Part shown: piece by piece, positions 63,581 through 64,000 of the stretch | How the letters are laid out: each line of letters begins with the position of its first letter | Position numbering within the stretch: the stretch's first letter is position 1 | Source of the DNA: Sphingobacterium sp. | GTDB lineage: Bacteria; Bacteroidota; Bacteroidia; Sphingobacteriales; Sphingobacteriaceae | Length of the DNA stretch: 64,000 nt | Direction of reading: 5' to 3' | NCBI GenBank assembly: GCA_029239355.1 | Contig: JAQZAZ010000001.1 | Span: 62,001 to 126,000, forward strand | Notes under the pieces: generated by a model | Told to the model about the DNA's origin: nothing | The model's input: the letters and a program-made list of their open reading frames with translations, nothing else | Database searches by the model: none | Translations under genes and position numbers: made by a program

Positions 63581-64000
63581 ATGATACGGATTTTACTGGT
63601 AACAACCTTGGCAATGTTAACGTTTTTGTGTTATGGGCAAAATGAGCCTGTGACCTTTCAACGCTATTATTCGAAAGATGGACTTTCCTCCAATACAATC
63701 TATAGCATTTTTCGGGACAGTTATGGTTTCCTCTGGCTCGGAACAGAGGATGGACTGAACAGGTTTGATGGCCGTCGTTATCATGTGTATCGCTATGATG
63801 CCAATAAGGAAAATAGTCTAATGGCTAATCATATTTCGGCGCTCTGTGAAGACAAGAAGGGAAGGGTGTGGATCGGAACAAACGGAGGCGGCTTGAGCTA
63901 TTTCGATCGACAGGCTGACCGCATTCGAACTTATAATCTTACTCCGGATGGAAAGTGGCTCAGTGCAGCTATAAATGCGATCGATAAAGATTTAAACGGA
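63581..64000 (+). CDS. Hybrid two-component system sensor, N-terminal 140 residues
   Basis: The frame runs from ATG 63581 to the window end without a stop. A signal peptide (MIRILLVTTLAML... ending CYGQ) is followed by two-component-regulator propeller (Reg_prop) repeats: GLSSNTIYSIFRDSYGFLWLGTEDGLNRFDG, split here as SSNTIYSIF, FLWLGTEDGL, then ISALCEDKKGRVWIGTNGGGLSYFD. This is the periplasmic start of HTCS proteins (about 1300-1400 residues: propeller, Y_Y_Y, kinase, receiver, AraC domain). By position it senses xylan fragments and activates the divergent operon. The remaining domains lie outside the window. Confidence 0.88.
   Translation, partial: MIRILLVTTLAMLTFLCYGQNEPVTFQRYYSKDGLSSNTIYSIFRDSYGFLWLGTEDGLNRFDGRRYHVYRYDANKENSLMANHISALCEDKKGRVWIGTNGGGLSYFDRQADRIRTYNLTPDGKWLSAAINAIDKDLNG

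Overview
The window looks like chromosomal DNA of a Bacteroidota member close to Sphingobacterium or Pedobacter. The evidence is the density of SusC/SusD pairs, FecI/FecR-type sigma/anti-sigma pairs, a hybrid two-component sensor, families largely confined to this phylum (DUF4374, DUF4843, DUF1735-like, PKD-like lipoproteins), sparse Shine-Dalgarno sites, and a few promoters fitting the phylum consensus TTG-N17..23-TAnnTTTG. I see no tRNA, rRNA, CRISPR array, insertion sequence or phage gene.

Layout. (1) 1-902: tail of a sialate O-acetylesterase, then a mostly empty gap. (2) 1410-2243: exported CsgG/TolB-like protein. (3) 13015 down to 2318 (minus strand): a probable siderophore/iron uptake operon in the order ECF sigma, very short FecR-like anti-sigma, beta-propeller-like lipoprotein, TonB receptor, DUF4374 lipoprotein, DUF4198 protein, PepSY membrane protein, outer-membrane barrel protein. 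Its core resembles the Bacteroides xenosiderophore system XusA-XusB-XusC. (4) 13106-14594: phosphoesterase lipoprotein plus a barrel protein. (5) 14863-20720: a respiratory cluster with two paralogous small Cys-motif membrane proteins around a cytochrome c lipoprotein, an AraC regulator, then two CydA-like membrane subunits each fused to cytochrome c, a 35-residue one-helix protein and an 89-residue two-helix protein. (6) 20891-27440: broken HxlR regulator, orphan SusC/SusD pair, DUF6268 protein. (7) 27691-31265: LytTR regulator with two tandem paralogous histidine kinases, then a small barrel protein. (8) 31463-35260: aldo/keto reductase, AraC regulator, two-part trypsin-like protease. (9) 35550-45854: sigma, anti-sigma, STN-bearing SusC, SusD, DUF4843, PKD-like lipoprotein, TlpA-like thioredoxin, closed by a strong terminator. 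(10) 46122-64000: xylan/hemicellulose locus with GH29, an esterase, GH5-ricin, GH10, a DUF1735-like lipoprotein, SusD, SusC, SusD, SusC, and a divergent hybrid two-component sensor cut by the window end. The SusC-SusD-SusC-SusD-lipoprotein-GH10 order matches the xylan-utilization core XusA-E/Xyn10C of Prevotella bryantii and Bacteroides.

How the genes work together. The envelope systems share one logic: a surface lipoprotein captures ligand, a TonB-dependent barrel imports it, and a trans-envelope regulator senses success. The two sigma/anti-sigma loci differ. The SusC of region 9 has an STN signalling domain and its anti-sigma is full length. The receptor of region 3 has no STN domain and its anti-sigma stops after the FecR domain. 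The most unusual items are the doubled cytochrome-c-fused CydA-like complex with an unannotated microprotein, the kinase pair in which one member has lost its glycine box, the protease whose second half has Cys in place of Ser and no visible His, the apparently permuted carbohydrate-binding insert in the GH10 xylanase, and a 23-nt perfect in-frame repeat shared by two adjacent, unrelated genes.
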